Shown: positions 25,763-34,336 of the stretch, piece by piece
Numbering within the stretch: position 1 is the first letter of the stretch
Layout of the letters: the number at the start of each line of letters is the position of its first letter
Source of the DNA: Hyphomicrobium sp. CS1BSMeth3
GTDB lineage: Bacteria; Pseudomonadota; Alphaproteobacteria; Rhizobiales; Hyphomicrobiaceae
Length of the DNA: 64,000 nt
Reading direction: 5' to 3'
NCBI RefSeq assembly: GCF_900117415.1
Contig: NZ_FPEI01000005.1
Location: forward strand, 310,001-374,000
Position numbers and translations under genes: made by a program
Notes under the pieces: generated by a model
What the model saw: the letters and a program-made list of their open reading frames with translations, nothing else
The model's database searches: none
Told to the model about the DNA's origin: nothing

Positions 25763-26113
25763 ATGCCGACACTCTCCTTCCCCCGCGCCTCCATCGCCAG
25801 ACTGGCCAAGCTCGCCGCGCAGCTCAACGCCCAACACCTCGCCCTCGTCGGCGACGACGGCATCTACTTCATGCTGCCCGAGCAGCCGGCCCCCTATACC
25901 ATCGTGCACGCGCGCGAATGCAATCCGGCGGACTGCTTTGACTGGTACGACATCAAGCGCGAAACCTTCGGCGGCGACGACGGTGTCGAGCACATCCCAC
26001 TCGCCGAAATCAACAACTGGCTCAACCAGACGCCCAAGCGCGTCCCTCTGGAAATGGAGCTCACACCCCAAACCTACCACCTGCTCAATTGCGACACGAC
26101 GGACCCCACTTGA
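25763..26113 (+). CDS. DUF3085-like small protein
   Basis: A 116-residue product. The frame is open far upstream, but similarity and composition begin at MPTLSFPRASIARLAKLA. The pattern of an N-terminal helix, then LALVGDDGIYFMLPEQ and an acidic strand series resembles DUF3085, a small family common on Hyphomicrobiales plasmids. Its function is unknown. The 290 bases before it contain no gene and end in a Cys/Gly-rich non-coding stretch. Confidence 0.6.
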   Translation: MPTLSFPRASIARLAKLAAQLNAQHLALVGDDGIYFMLPEQPAPYTIVHARECNPADCFDWYDIKRETFGGDDGVEHIPLAEINNWLNQTPKRVPLEMELTPQTYHLLNCDTTDPT

Positions 26114-26272
26114 GCTCCACCCATGAAAGCACCATCAGTCTCGACAAAGCTCTCTCCACGGGGTTCTTTCACCATCGTCACTTTATCCCCGATCAAACCC
26201 TCTCCCCCTTCATCGAAGAAACCTTCGCCCCTTCTGCATCCCCGGCTTTCCTGCAAACCGAAACCTCCAATG

Positions 26273-26294
26273 AAAAAGGGCCCCGCAGGGCCCT
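26273..26294 (-). terminator. Rho-independent terminator, minus strand
   Basis: AGGGCCC, loop TGCG, GGGCCCT and a T-run on the minus strand, four bases past the stop of the H-NS-like gene. Confidence 0.85.
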
Positions 26295-26297
26295 GTC

Positions 26298-26705
26298 TCA
26301 CTTCTTGATCAGCAGGCTATCCAATTTCCCGCCGCCCTTGAGGTATTCCGTCACCCAGGTCGGATGCACGCCCCGGCCGGCCCAGGTCTTGGTCTTGTCC
26401 TTGGGATGACGATACTTCGGCGGAATCTTCCGCCCCGCGAGCACGCTGGCCTTCGCCGCCACCGCCTTCTTCGTCCCTTTTTGCGGCGCAGGCTTGCTCA
26501 CCACCGACTTTGGCGCAGCCCCCCTCACAACACCCTGTCCCTTCAAGGCCGCCAGCTCCGCCTCCAGAGCCTTGATCTTCCCGGCCTTGCCGCGCTCGAA
26601 AATACCCGCAAGCTCCTCCAGCACCTTCTCCTGTGCCTCGTAGCTCTGCGCCCCGAACCATTTCACCAAACCGGCACGCTGCGTCACCGTCGTCGCCTTA
26701 CCCAT
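26298..26705 (-). CDS. H-NS-family nucleoid silencer
   Basis: About 135 residues from MGKATTVTQRAG; an upstream start adds six. A helical oligomerisation part (LVKWFGAQSYEAQEKVLEEL to ALEAELAALKGQ) is followed by a basic linker. The C-terminal H-NS DNA-binding motif reads KYRHPKDKTKTWAGRGVHP then TWVTEYL, matching the W-x-G-R-G-x-x-P signature. Such proteins coat AT-richer DNA and silence acquired genes. One encoded on a mobile element may hide it or its AT-rich cargo (31-35 kb) from the host. The linker is longer than in typical H-NS. Confidence 0.85.
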   Translation of the reverse strand: MGKATTVTQRAGLVKWFGAQSYEAQEKVLEELAGIFERGKAGKIKALEAELAALKGQGVVRGAAPKSVVSKPAPQKGTKKAVAAKASVLAGRKIPPKYRHPKDKTKTWAGRGVHPTWVTEYLKGGGKLDSLLIKK

Positions 26706-27110
26706 TGCCCTGATCCTTGTCATTCCCAGCCAAGCTGCATGTCGCCGGCCGGCTTCTCGGCGGGCCTAAACCCGTCCTATATCGCATAAGCTCAGTTCTT
26801 TCCGATGCTTCGCTTGAGCCTTCGTTAATACCGCCGGCTTGAACACCAAAGTAGCGGCAATGCCGCACTGGCACGCGCTCACCACCCGCGCTCAAACCCT
26901 CACCAAAGCAACACCCCCGTGGGGCGGAACTGTTCGCCGGGCCCCTGCGGATGGCCCCCTCTGGGGGCGGAGCCAAGGCCATCCGGCGACGGCCCGGCTC
27001 CGAAGCAACACCACCGCCCAGGCACACCGGCTGTCCACAACAGGGGGGATTGAAAAACCTCCGCTCGAGCCCATAACCCCACTGATACTGCCGAAAAGGG
27101 AATTATACCA
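26706..27110. other. Divergent intergenic region, no gene seen
   Basis: About 400 bases between the divergently transcribed H-NS-like gene and the small gene at 27111. Both promoters must lie here. I see GC-rich palindromic stretches (about 26920-27000) but no clear operator or coding frame. Confidence 0.4.
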
Positions 27111-27350
27111 ATGACCAAACCCAACCACCTCGATGCCAGCTCAACGGACGACATCCGCCAATTCCTGCCCGGAGTGGCCCTGGAAATTGCCGCCCTCGCC
27201 GAAACGCGCTGCCCGCATGACCGCAAACGCGCGCTCAAGGCCATCCGCCATCTCGAAAGCCTCGTCGCCGCCCTCAAGAGCAACGTGGAATCCTTCCGTA
27301 CGAGCGACCAGGGGCCCGCCCTCGTGGTCGACAACGATCCCGAACGCTAG
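27111..27350 (+). CDS. Small helical protein, unknown
   Basis: A 79-residue protein with AAGGGA before the ATG. It consists of two helices (IRQFLPGVALEIAALAE and ALKAIRHLESLVAALKSNVE) and short polar ends. No family is recognised. Its stop overlaps the stop of the convergent SRAP gene by four bases. Confidence 0.6.
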   Translation: MTKPNHLDASSTDDIRQFLPGVALEIAALAETRCPHDRKRALKAIRHLESLVAALKSNVESFRTSDQGPALVVDNDPER

Positions 27351-28006
27351 GCCGCCTCGAGATCCTGCTTCTCGTAGCCCGTCTGCACCAGGTGCAGCCG
27401 CTCGGCCGGATAGGTGCGCAAGAGCTTCCGCGCCGCCGCCGGAGGCCCATCCATCCACGCCAGCCAATCGGCCTCATTGTCGAGGATGACCGGCATCCGC
27501 TCGTGGTTCACCCGTTCGACCACGCTGTTCGGCAGCGTCGTGAAGAACGAATACACATCCATCTCCACCACTGGGCCATCCTTCTTGACGGGGCCGCGCC
27601 ACGACCGCCAGATGCCCGCAAAGGCGAACGGTGCCCGTGGCTCGTCGCGCTTCAAGGCAAACCAATTCCAGCTCGCCGGCGAGACTTTACCGTCCGGCTC
27701 ACAGAAGCTGGTCGCCGGCACCAGGCAACGCCGCTGCTCGAAACTCTCGCGCCAGAAACGGCTGTCGATGTTGTCATCGCGCACGTTGGTGACACGCCGC
27801 GCCGCCTTGCCCTGCTGGGGAAGAACAAAGCCCCAATTGAGCTCCAGGAGCTCCCACGCGCCATCCGCAGCCTTGCGCACCACCGGCGCATTCTTGCCGG
27901 GAAAGATCGCATTCCTCGGCTCGAACACCGCGGCGCGGTTCGGCGAGACCTTGAACAGATCCCGCACGGCCGCCACCGCGCGGGTTTCGCTGTAGAGATT
28001 GCACAT
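27347..28006 (-). CDS. SRAP (HMCES/YedK-like) abasic-site crosslinking protein
   Basis: A 219-residue SOS-response-associated peptidase. The catalytic Cys2 follows Met directly (MCNLYSET). RRCLVPATSFCEPDG carries the conserved Glu, and the C-terminal part has VERVNHERMPVIL with the conserved His. The protein binds single-stranded DNA and crosslinks to abasic sites through Cys2. On a transferable element it may protect incoming single strands. It follows the 28034-28237 gene by 27 bases on the same strand. All active residues are visible. Confidence 0.92.
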   Translation of the reverse strand: MCNLYSETRAVAAVRDLFKVSPNRAAVFEPRNAIFPGKNAPVVRKAADGAWELLELNWGFVLPQQGKAARRVTNVRDDNIDSRFWRESFEQRRCLVPATSFCEPDGKVSPASWNWFALKRDEPRAPFAFAGIWRSWRGPVKKDGPVVEMDVYSFFTTLPNSVVERVNHERMPVILDNEADWLAWMDGPPAAARKLLRTYPAERLHLVQTGYEKQDLEAA

Positions 28007-28033
28007 CCGGGAAACCTCGTGCTGTCCCGCCAG

Positions 28034-28237
28034 CTAAGCCTGGCTGCGCCGCCGCTTCTTCGTCGGCCGTTCCTTGAGCTCGAGGCCGCATAATCCGACA
28101 GCCGCCGCCAGCAGCTCGAGGGTGCGCCGAAGCTCCAGATCGTTGAGCGTCTTGAGCGCTGCCGGCGTCGCCTTCGCGGAAACGCGCAAGAGCTCCTCGC
28201 CAATCCTGCGGTCATCGTACCACTGATCAGACTTCAT
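28034..28237 (-). CDS. Small helical protein upstream of SRAP
   Basis: A 67-residue protein from MKSDQWYDDRRIG, with GGAG about ten bases upstream. It has one long helical stretch (TLNDLELRRTLELLAAAVGL) and a basic tail (RPTKKRRRSQA). It is probably in one transcript with the SRAP gene. No family is recognised. Confidence 0.55.
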   Translation of the reverse strand: MKSDQWYDDRRIGEELLRVSAKATPAALKTLNDLELRRTLELLAAAVGLCGLELKERPTKKRRRSQA

Positions 28238-28359
28238 GCAGACCACGCTCCAAACGAGAAAGCATCAGCACAACATGCTCCCGCGCGCGATGGTGTGTCA
28301 CCAGCTATTGTCGCCTTTCGCGGCCGTGGCCCCTATGCCCCTACGGGCCGATTGGTACC

Positions 28360-28887
28360 TCAACGCCCCTTATCGCTGGATGATGGCCAGGCATAGCCCG
28401 CCGGCGTTTCCTGCGGCTCCGGCAAGGGCTCCGCCGCCTTGTCCTCGGCAGGATCATCCAGAAAAGCCCGCGATGCCGCAACGCGCCCGCAGCACTCATC
28501 GTGGCGAAGGCGTGCACTGTCGATGAACGTGAAGCGCCGATCGCCGAGGCGAACATAAATGCTCACCAGAGTGCCCAAAACCGGCTCGCAAACCTTGAAA
28601 CTCTCCCGGCTGCCATCATTGCGCCAGCCGAGCGGCGGCAGCACGCTCAGCGCATAATCCCAAGCCTCCTCGTTGATCTCCACCGGCTCGGTCTTGGCGG
28701 CGGCCTCCATGCGCTGCCAGGCATCGTCCCAAGCAAGCACGACCAGATCAGGGCCGTAATCGCGCGTAAGCGATTGCAGGCGGTCCGCCACGGCGTCGGC
28801 ATCGCCCTTGCAGACATCGATCACCCGCTTGGTGCGCGTGCAGAAAATGGTCGGGGTCATGTCCTCGGAGCTCATGAGCGGAATCAT
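28360..28887 (-). CDS. DUF1419-like protein
   Basis: Up to 175 residues. Three in-frame ATGs lie in the first ten codons; the third (MTPTIFCTR) has GAGG close by and may be the true start. The core EINEEAWDYALSVLPPLGW followed by FKVCEPVLGTLVSIYVRL matches DUF1419, a family of uncharacterised proteins typical of Hyphomicrobiales plasmids and islands. The last 30 residues are acidic and disordered. It is divergent from the Fic operon. Confidence 0.75.
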   Translation of the reverse strand: MIPLMSSEDMTPTIFCTRTKRVIDVCKGDADAVADRLQSLTRDYGPDLVVLAWDDAWQRMEAAAKTEPVEINEEAWDYALSVLPPLGWRNDGSRESFKVCEPVLGTLVSIYVRLGDRRFTFIDSARLRHDECCGRVAASRAFLDDPAEDKAAEPLPEPQETPAGYAWPSSSDKGR

Positions 28888-29034
28888 GGGGCCGCCTCAT
28901 GCTCACGCGCAATCCTCGAGGCGCCATCGCTGCCCATGCCATGGGCACTTCCCGCGCCATGGCCGTTACAGGCGCCTGCAAGGATTTTAGCCGGCGGCGC
29001 ACCTATGCTAGAATGCCGCCAAGGAGGCACACGC

Positions 29035-29313
29035 ATGCAGGATGCCCTCATAACCCTGGACGAGCTGCTCGCGCCCTACGAAGCGCGGCCGGTAACGCTG
29101 CCCCGCGAGGAAATCGAGGAACGCCGTCGCGGCGCAGCACTCGGCAAGGAGCTCAACCGCCTGCAAGGCGCGACGCACAATGCCGTGGCCGAACGCCTGA
29201 TGGCGCTCTACACCCTCGGCCAAGTCTCCCACGCCGAGTTCGTCGCCCTCACCGGCGAGATCGGCCGCCGAAGCCTCTTCACCACCAAGAACGCCGCCAT
29301 GGATGCCCGCTGA
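29035..29313 (+). CDS. VbhA-like antitoxin of the Fic pair
   Basis: A 92-residue protein with AGGAGG before the ATG. The segment EEIEERRRGAALGKELNRLQ aligns with the VbhA start EIEYRRRDARNALASQRLEG and is followed by the same helix pattern. VbhA-type antitoxins inhibit Fic enzymes by inserting a Glu from an S-x-x-x-E-G motif into the ATP site. Here the equivalent positions read LNRLQG, with Gln at the Glu position and no Ser. The gene overlaps the Fic start by 11 bases. Inhibition may be weaker or work by another contact. Confidence 0.75.
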   Translation: MQDALITLDELLAPYEARPVTLPREEIEERRRGAALGKELNRLQGATHNAVAERLMALYTLGQVSHAEFVALTGEIGRRSLFTTKNAAMDAR

Positions 29314-29932
29314 TCCCTATCTCATTCCCGGGACCACCATCCTTGCCAACAAACTCGGCATCCGCGACGCCGAGCAGCTCCGCGAGGCGGAATTCGCGCT
29401 AACCCGCGCCAACGCCTTGTCCGCCATGCAATACGCCGACCGCCAGCGCGTCATCGGCGAACGCACGTGGCGGGGCATTCATCGGCGCCTGTTCGGTGAT
29501 GTCTATGCCTGGGCCGGTCGCTACCGCACGACCGAATTGCGCAAGGGCCAGGACGCATTTGCGCCCCGCCGCGCCATCGCGGGCTATGCCGACGCCAGCA
29601 TCCTTCCCATGTTCCGCGCCGCGGCCGCCACCACCGAAAATGACCGGACACGCTTCATCTCGGCTTTGGCGCGATGCTGGGCCGAGCTGAACTATCTTCA
29701 TCCCTTCCGCGAAGGAAATGGCAGGGCAACGCACATTCTCGTCAATGCCCTTGCCCACCGCCATGGCGTCGACATCCATTGGCCGTCCATTCCCCGTGAC
29801 GAGGAGATCGCCGCGGCGAAGGCTGGAAACAGGCAGGACTATGCCGGATACGCCCACCTGCTCGACCTCGCCCTGCGCCCGTGGGATCGCGCGTCGCGGC
29901 CAGAAGACTTCTGGCCACCGCGCGACCGCTGA
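29303..29932 (+). CDS. Fic-domain AMP-transferase toxin
   Basis: A 209-residue Fic protein. The active-site loop HPFREGNGRATH (His133, Gly138-Arg141) is a full match to HPFx(D/E)GNGR. The flap region reads GRYRTTELRKGQDAFAPR. It would AMPylate target proteins unless held by the antitoxin encoded upstream. In VbhTA the Fic protein also carries a BID domain used for type IV export; none exists here. The tail FWPPRDR has a W-PP-basic flavour but is too short to place with the relaxase-like tails. All catalytic residues are present. Confidence 0.92.
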   Translation: MPADPYLIPGTTILANKLGIRDAEQLREAEFALTRANALSAMQYADRQRVIGERTWRGIHRRLFGDVYAWAGRYRTTELRKGQDAFAPRRAIAGYADASILPMFRAAAATTENDRTRFISALARCWAELNYLHPFREGNGRATHILVNALAHRHGVDIHWPSIPRDEEIAAAKAGNRQDYAGYAHLLDLALRPWDRASRPEDFWPPRDR

Positions 29933-29959
29933 AAGCCAAACGGATCAAAGCGCCCGACT

Positions 29960-30547
29960 TCAATGCAGCCGCAAGTCAGCGTCCGCCTCAGCACCATCGA
30001 CCGGCGTCAACGCAAACAGATCCAGCGGCGGCTCGGTGCGGCCATGGCGCGGCTCACCCGGCAGACGCAGGCGCGCCTCGCCGATGCCAAGCATGTACTC
30101 CCTGACAGCCAGCGCCCGGTGATAATACTCCCGCACCGTGCCCACTGTCGGGTCGCCATCCTCCAGGCGCAGGATATTGAGCATGTGGACCTCGAGCTCT
30201 TCAGCCAGAAAATCCGGCTCGCGCACCATGCCATCCAGGATCGCGTAGAAACGGGCGCGGGTTGCGTCCAACTCGATGTCGTACCACGGCTCGGTGCGTA
30301 GCCAGACATTGAAGGCGTCGTACATCCAGCCCTCGGGCCCGCGCATGCGCGGCTCCATCTGCGGCGGCATGGCCAGCACCTTATCGAAGCCCGCCCGTTC
30401 CAGCAGCACCAGGGCCTCGTTGTCCTCCTCGCTCTCCTTCATGCCCTCCGGCGCATACCAGCGCCGGTAGTTGCCGCCGCCCGGCCGCTGCTCGAACACA
30501 TAGCCGCGCGCCTTGAGATGCTCCACCGCCTCTTCAATCGAATTCAT
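29960..30547 (-). CDS. Conserved-looking helical protein, unknown
   Basis: About 195 residues from MNSIEEAVEHLKARGYVFEQ; a GTG five codons upstream is an alternative start. The first 60 residues form a small alpha/beta part with a Gly-rich turn (RPGGGNYRRWYAPEG), the rest is helical. The fold is unknown. It is convergent with the Fic gene and precedes the 30575 gene's stop by 28 bases, both on the minus strand. Confidence 0.65.
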   Translation of the reverse strand: MNSIEEAVEHLKARGYVFEQRPGGGNYRRWYAPEGMKESEEDNEALVLLERAGFDKVLAMPPQMEPRMRGPEGWMYDAFNVWLRTEPWYDIELDATRARFYAILDGMVREPDFLAEELEVHMLNILRLEDGDPTVGTVREYYHRALAVREYMLGIGEARLRLPGEPRHGRTEPPLDLFALTPVDGAEADADLRLH

Positions 30548-30574
30548 GTCCTTACTCCGCACAAAAGAGGAAAC

Positions 30575-30874
30575 CTACCGTGCCGCGCGCCGAGGGGTTT
30601 TGGCCGGCCAGCGCGGCCGCGTCTTGGGGTCGATCGGCTCCGCACCGAAACGCGCGATGAAACGCTGCGCGTGCTCGGCCTCGGCAAAGCAGAAGACGTC
30701 CATGTAGCCATCCGCCGGCCGCACGAAAGTCAGCCCGCGCGGCGCCAGTGACAGCCCGGCGCAGAACGCGTGGATGTCGTTGAACTCCGCCGACACCCGC
30801 GTGTTGGGCAGCGCCGCCTGGTGCGGCCAGCCCCGGTCGATGCCACCCGTCGTCAGCTCACCCTTACGCCGCAT
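30575..30874 (-). CDS. Small alpha/beta protein, unknown
   Basis: About 99 residues from MRRKGELTTGG. The frame is open upstream but is non-coding in appearance. The pattern HAFCAGLSLAPRGLTFVRPA then MDVFCFAEAEHAQRFIARFG suggests a single alpha/beta domain with a ferredoxin-like ending. The tail is basic (RWPAKTPRRAAR). It is probably co-transcribed with the gene at 29960. Confidence 0.6.
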   Translation of the reverse strand: MRRKGELTTGGIDRGWPHQAALPNTRVSAEFNDIHAFCAGLSLAPRGLTFVRPADGYMDVFCFAEAEHAQRFIARFGAEPIDPKTRPRWPAKTPRRAAR

Positions 30875-30966
30875 CCATCCGCTCCGACCAACCCTGCGGC
30901 CTTGACAGCCGCCATTGTTCGCATTTTGTTCCCAGTCAGCGCACGAGTCAAGCAGGAGCGCCGGCC

Positions 30967-31227
30967 ATGGCCAGCACACTTGGAGAAGCCCATGATCTCG
31001 GATGGAAAATTCGCGCCCGCTGCGCCTATGGGCACGGCGAGGGCATGAAGCGCATCCGCCCGTGCACCTACCAGGCCTACCTCGACCTCCCAACCCTGCT
31101 CTGGACACGTGGGCGGGAGTTCCCCTTGGGCCTCTTGAATGACAGGCTGAAATGCCCTTCCTGCGGCTCCCGGACGGTCGCCGTCTTCTTCATTCCACCC
31201 GCCAACAGCAGCCAGCGGAGGGCCTGA
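30967..31227 (+). CDS. Small zinc-ribbon-like protein
   Basis: An 86-residue protein with AGGAGC upstream. Cys/His positions at the ends (RCAYGHGEG and KCPSCGSR) form a likely C-x-x-H/C-x-x-C zinc ribbon. The last ten codons lie in a 34-base sequence repeated after the next gene at 32093, suggesting an insertion or duplication event. It is divergent from the gene at 30874. Function unknown; nucleic-acid binding is the usual role of such small ribbons. Confidence 0.65.
   Translation: MASTLGEAHDLGWKIRARCAYGHGEGMKRIRPCTYQAYLDLPTLLWTRGREFPLGLLNDRLKCPSCGSRTVAVFFIPPANSSQRRA
31192..31225. repeat. 34-bp direct repeat, left copy
   Basis: ATTCCACCCGCCAACAGCAG, then CCAGCGGAGGGCCT, overlapping the 3' end of the zinc-ribbon gene. 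It is repeated at 32093-32126 with one mismatch, flanking the secreted-protein gene. Confidence 0.9.
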
Positions 31228-31339
31228 GCACCGGACGCGCCCGGTCAAGCCGGGCTAGCCCGATCGCGATCCAAACCGCACAAAACCGAGCCCAATCCGG
31301 CCCTGTCAGGAAACCTTTGGGACGGCTCCATAATTGAAT

Positions 31340-32086
31340 ATGAAAACCTCACACACCGCCCTGATGGCCCTTGCCGCACTGCTTCCCTTCCAGGCCAGTG
31401 CCCTCGAACGCACCGCCACCATCGGCAGCGAGAAGGCCGACACCATCGGCCTCGAGATGGCCATGGACGCCAAGATCGCCGCTCTCACCGCGGCCCTCAA
31501 CAGCGTCTTCCACTGCGCCAACAAGGACAAGGTCTTCACCTCCAATGCCAACAAGGCCGGCCGCGATGCCGAGGGCTGCGTCACCCCGCCCGGCGGCACG
31601 CCGACGGAAGACTTGGTCGTGAAGATGGAAACCGTGACCGAGAGCGTTCCCGACATCGTCATCAACCGCGACACCGACTATTACAACGCCAATGGGCAAG
31701 GCCTCAGCCAAGGCAGCAAGGGCTACAGCGGCACGGCCCACAAAACCCTGCCCCTCTCCCGCTTCATCGACGACGGCGCCAATGCCATGGTCATCAGCCT
31801 GGCGCGGACATCCTTCGTCGCCTGCGATGGCGCGCTCACCCCTCATATTGTCGTCGACAACATCGCCCAGGCCAAATCGGGCGTGTACGATTGCCACTAC
31901 GACAGCAGCCCGAACCGGTTCCAAAAGATAACCTGGTCGTACAGGCCTGCCACCAAAGACATCCTGTTCGCGATCGAAGTCTACCAGATCAAGGATTTCG
32001 TCTACTTCTACGCGCAGCACCGGCTGAGCAACATCCGGGTTTCCTATCAAGCCCTGCGCGTGAAGCCGAAGTCCAAGTCTCAATAG
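31340..32086 (+). CDS. Secreted protein with conserved N-terminal stalk and variable C-terminal domain
   Basis: About 248 residues from MKTSHTALMALAALLPF. A signal peptide (cleavage near QASA) is followed by a short Ala-rich helix (GLEMAMDAKIAALTAALNSV), then C-x-n-F and EGCVTPPGG. The same N-terminal layout occurs in the otherwise different protein at 40978 (FDMKLDSANTLLK, then C-x-n-F and NGCVPPTAG). The C-terminal 160 residues are strand-rich with two more Cys. This conserved stalk with a variable tip recalls minor pilins or exchangeable adhesin tips. The gene lies between 34-base direct repeats. Confidence 0.75.
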   Translation: MKTSHTALMALAALLPFQASALERTATIGSEKADTIGLEMAMDAKIAALTAALNSVFHCANKDKVFTSNANKAGRDAEGCVTPPGGTPTEDLVVKMETVTESVPDIVINRDTDYYNANGQGLSQGSKGYSGTAHKTLPLSRFIDDGANAMVISLARTSFVACDGALTPHIVVDNIAQAKSGVYDCHYDSSPNRFQKITWSYRPATKDILFAIEVYQIKDFVYFYAQHRLSNIRVSYQALRVKPKSKSQ

Positions 32087-32092
32087 ATCCGG

Positions 32093-32126
32093 ATTCCGCC
32101 CGCCAACAGCAGCCAGCGGAGGGCCT
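32093..32126. repeat. 34-bp direct repeat, right copy
   Basis: The second copy of the 31192-31225 sequence, seven bases after the stop of the secreted-protein gene. The following 280 bases contain a GGCATTTTAATGCC palindrome but no gene. Confidence 0.9.
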
Positions 32127-32405
32127 CATCCTTCCTGCTGCGAAAGCCGCCGGAAGCGGCCAAAACCCCTGTTACGGCATTTTAATGCCTCGTGTATTAG
32201 AGGCCTCAGCATAATAAACTTGTCAAAACCACCCTCTTAAGTCCGCTTTTGCCACAACGAATGCTCCCTTAACCAAGCGCGGATTGGCAGCCGGATGAAG
32301 TACAAGCTTGCGTAGCGCCATCAACCCGTGCTTCCTTTCTTCCTCAGCCGCTCGATGACAGCGCAAACGCTTTGGAAGAAGGCAGCGAAACTAACCATCG
32401 ACGCC

Positions 32406-33206
32406 TTATCTGGCAGCTGGCTGCTGCGTGCGCCAACCTGCCACCTGCAAATCCTCAGCAATTTGCCGCATATCTTCCGGAATTAAACGCAAACACCACT
32501 CCCCACTCAGGAACAGAGACGCTGGGAAAATAAAAGCCAGCTCCAAAGTCTGTTCTATTTCATCGGCCAACACCTCGACTGCCGCCTCGCCGATATCGCA
32601 TCGAGAGCGACATTTCCCCGACCGCCCCGCATGAAATAAAAACGTTGCAGTTTCGCACGCCTGCTGAGGCGTCAAACAAAAGAAGACATAGTGGTGGTTC
32701 CCTCCGCCCACTCCATCCTCCCTCGAAGAGGCCATGGTTATCTCTATGCGCTCAGGGTCCACGCCTGTGGATCTTGCCGTGATTGCCAACCGCTGCACGC
32801 CTTGATCATATTCAAACTCGATCGAATCCCTATCCTCTCGCACGCTACGTAGAACACGATCACCGCTTCCTACCTCGCAAACCGCCGCATCGACCGACCG
32901 GCCTTCCGATACACGCAACTCGTCGCCGAACGCCGCTTCCTGCGTAAAGTCGGTGAAGACCCGAATGCCGTTGGCAACCAGCACCAGGATCTGATCTCCC
33001 GTGATTACCTCCGAAGCACCCCAGAAACGCGGCACGGATGAAACATTGTCCCAAACCACATTGAACTGGTCATCGGGTCCAGTGGAGACCAATATCAGTT
33101 CAGGGCACGTTGCCATCGGATGCGCGCCAGTTCTCATTGCCGATCCAATTTGGCCTGGTTGCGCGCCATTGACTCGCACGTTCCGTACGATCCATATGAC
33201 CGTCAC
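32406..33206 (-). CDS. Protein of unknown function in a less GC-rich segment
   Basis: Up to 266 residues; likely starts are MRTGAHPMATC (33137) or MATCPELIL (33116), because the full frame leaves only two bases to the divergent neighbour. The product is strand-rich in the first 150 residues and then mixed. No membrane segment or family was recognised. Base composition is clearly less GC-rich than the rest of the element, indicating separate acquisition. It forms a divergent pair with the gene at 33209. Confidence 0.6.
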   Translation of the reverse strand: MTVIWIVRNVRVNGAQPGQIGSAMRTGAHPMATCPELILVSTGPDDQFNVVWDNVSSVPRFWGASEVITGDQILVLVANGIRVFTDFTQEAAFGDELRVSEGRSVDAAVCEVGSGDRVLRSVREDRDSIEFEYDQGVQRLAITARSTGVDPERIEITMASSREDGVGGGNHHYVFFCLTPQQACETATFLFHAGRSGKCRSRCDIGEAAVEVLADEIEQTLELAFIFPASLFLSGEWCLRLIPEDMRQIAEDLQVAGWRTQQPAAR

Positions 33207-33208
33207 TC

Positions 33209-33970
33209 ATGACACGCTATTCGATTCGCTCGCAGGCTGACATGCCGCATCTTATAATGCTTGAAGAACTTATTGGCGAAGCACCACACAGCATTGATTT
33301 CTATTGGGATTTTCTTTGGAAATTGGGCTATTGGCCCTACCGATATGATCGAAAGCACCCCGTCTCCCTCGGAGATGTTGCTGTTTGGGGTGGCGCGGCA
33401 TCCGCTCTGCGCTTGGCGGGCCCTTTCCGAGTGCCGCATCGGGACCTCATCCGTTGCGCCATTCCGACAGTCGGTCGCGCTGTTACCAAGTCCAGATTTG
33501 CTGAGCAATATACGCAGAGCCTATCAGCAATGGAGCAAAGCCTTATCAACTCGGCTCCTTATATTCACTCTAAGATAGACTGGGAGGCATGGCGATCCGT
33601 TGGCGGTGTTGAGCTTTATATCTCTTCCGCCATGCAGCAGCTTGTCTCGGGAATGTTACGCGCAGAAAAGTACGATGTCTCCGTTCTTGGAATCATCCTT
33701 TACCGTGCGCTTAAATCGTCCGCCTCCGCCGTGGCGTACGCTCATAACGATACCGACGAGAATGCTGAAAAATTGCGCCTCACCGAGTATGAGAAACAGC
33801 GGGCTGATCTATTAACTCGGTTCCCAGCCGCTCACAAATGGTCGGACGGAGATGCATCTGAAGCTCGCCCCAGGTCGCACGAAATTCGCTTCAGGCGACT
33901 AAGCTCGCCGCTCTTCCCTGATGCCGACACCATTCTCTACACACCTGTTGCTTGGTCAGGCGATGATTGA
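33209..33970 (+). CDS. Protein of unknown function, divergent partner
   Basis: Up to 253 residues; MPHLIMLEELIGEA at 33242 is a likely alternative start. The N-terminal part reads FYWDFLWKLGYWPYRYDRKH, unusually rich in aromatic residues. The middle is helical (about 110-170). The C-terminus is polar. No family is recognised. Codon use and GC level match the divergent gene, and both look like one cargo unit. Confidence 0.6.
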   Translation: MTRYSIRSQADMPHLIMLEELIGEAPHSIDFYWDFLWKLGYWPYRYDRKHPVSLGDVAVWGGAASALRLAGPFRVPHRDLIRCAIPTVGRAVTKSRFAEQYTQSLSAMEQSLINSAPYIHSKIDWEAWRSVGGVELYISSAMQQLVSGMLRAEKYDVSVLGIILYRALKSSASAVAYAHNDTDENAEKLRLTEYEKQRADLLTRFPAAHKWSDGDASEARPRSHEIRFRRLSSPLFPDADTILYTPVAWSGDD

Positions 33971-33993
33971 GGGTGCTTTGCACCTTACTTCAC

Positions 33994-34218
33994 CTACCGC
34001 TGAAGTTTAAGCTGATCAGCTGATGGCGCTGCAATGCTCTCAGTGGCTAGAAGGTCTTTGCCCCCCGACAATCCGAGATGGTCAAAGCATCCGGTGCGAT
34101 AGTCTTCGGGCTTAAGCACTCTAATGACAGGTCCCTCGGGAACTTTTGGGCCTGCCAATGGGGAGGAATCCGGCGCAACGCATGTGAGACAAAGGGCTAA
34201 AAGGTAGCTGGGTTCCAT
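33994..34218 (-). CDS. Short secreted or lipoprotein-like product, uncertain
   Basis: A 74-residue frame with AGGAAG about 13 bases before the ATG. The N-terminus (MEPSYLLALCLTCVAPDSSP) has a short hydrophobic run with two Cys that could be a weak lipobox. A conserved-looking motif, LKPEDYRTGCFDHLGL, follows. It may be a real small gene or chance. Confidence 0.35.
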   Translation of the reverse strand: MEPSYLLALCLTCVAPDSSPLAGPKVPEGPVIRVLKPEDYRTGCFDHLGLSGGKDLLATESIAAPSADQLKLQR

Positions 34219-34336
34219 AGGGCCGCTTCCTGAGCGCGTTTATGCCAAAATGGTGCGCAGATATTGCTTAACCGCAGGTTAAGCTCTCGGGTTGCGAACG
34301 GGATGACCGAAGGATGGAAGAGGCAGTCGCGGTGGT

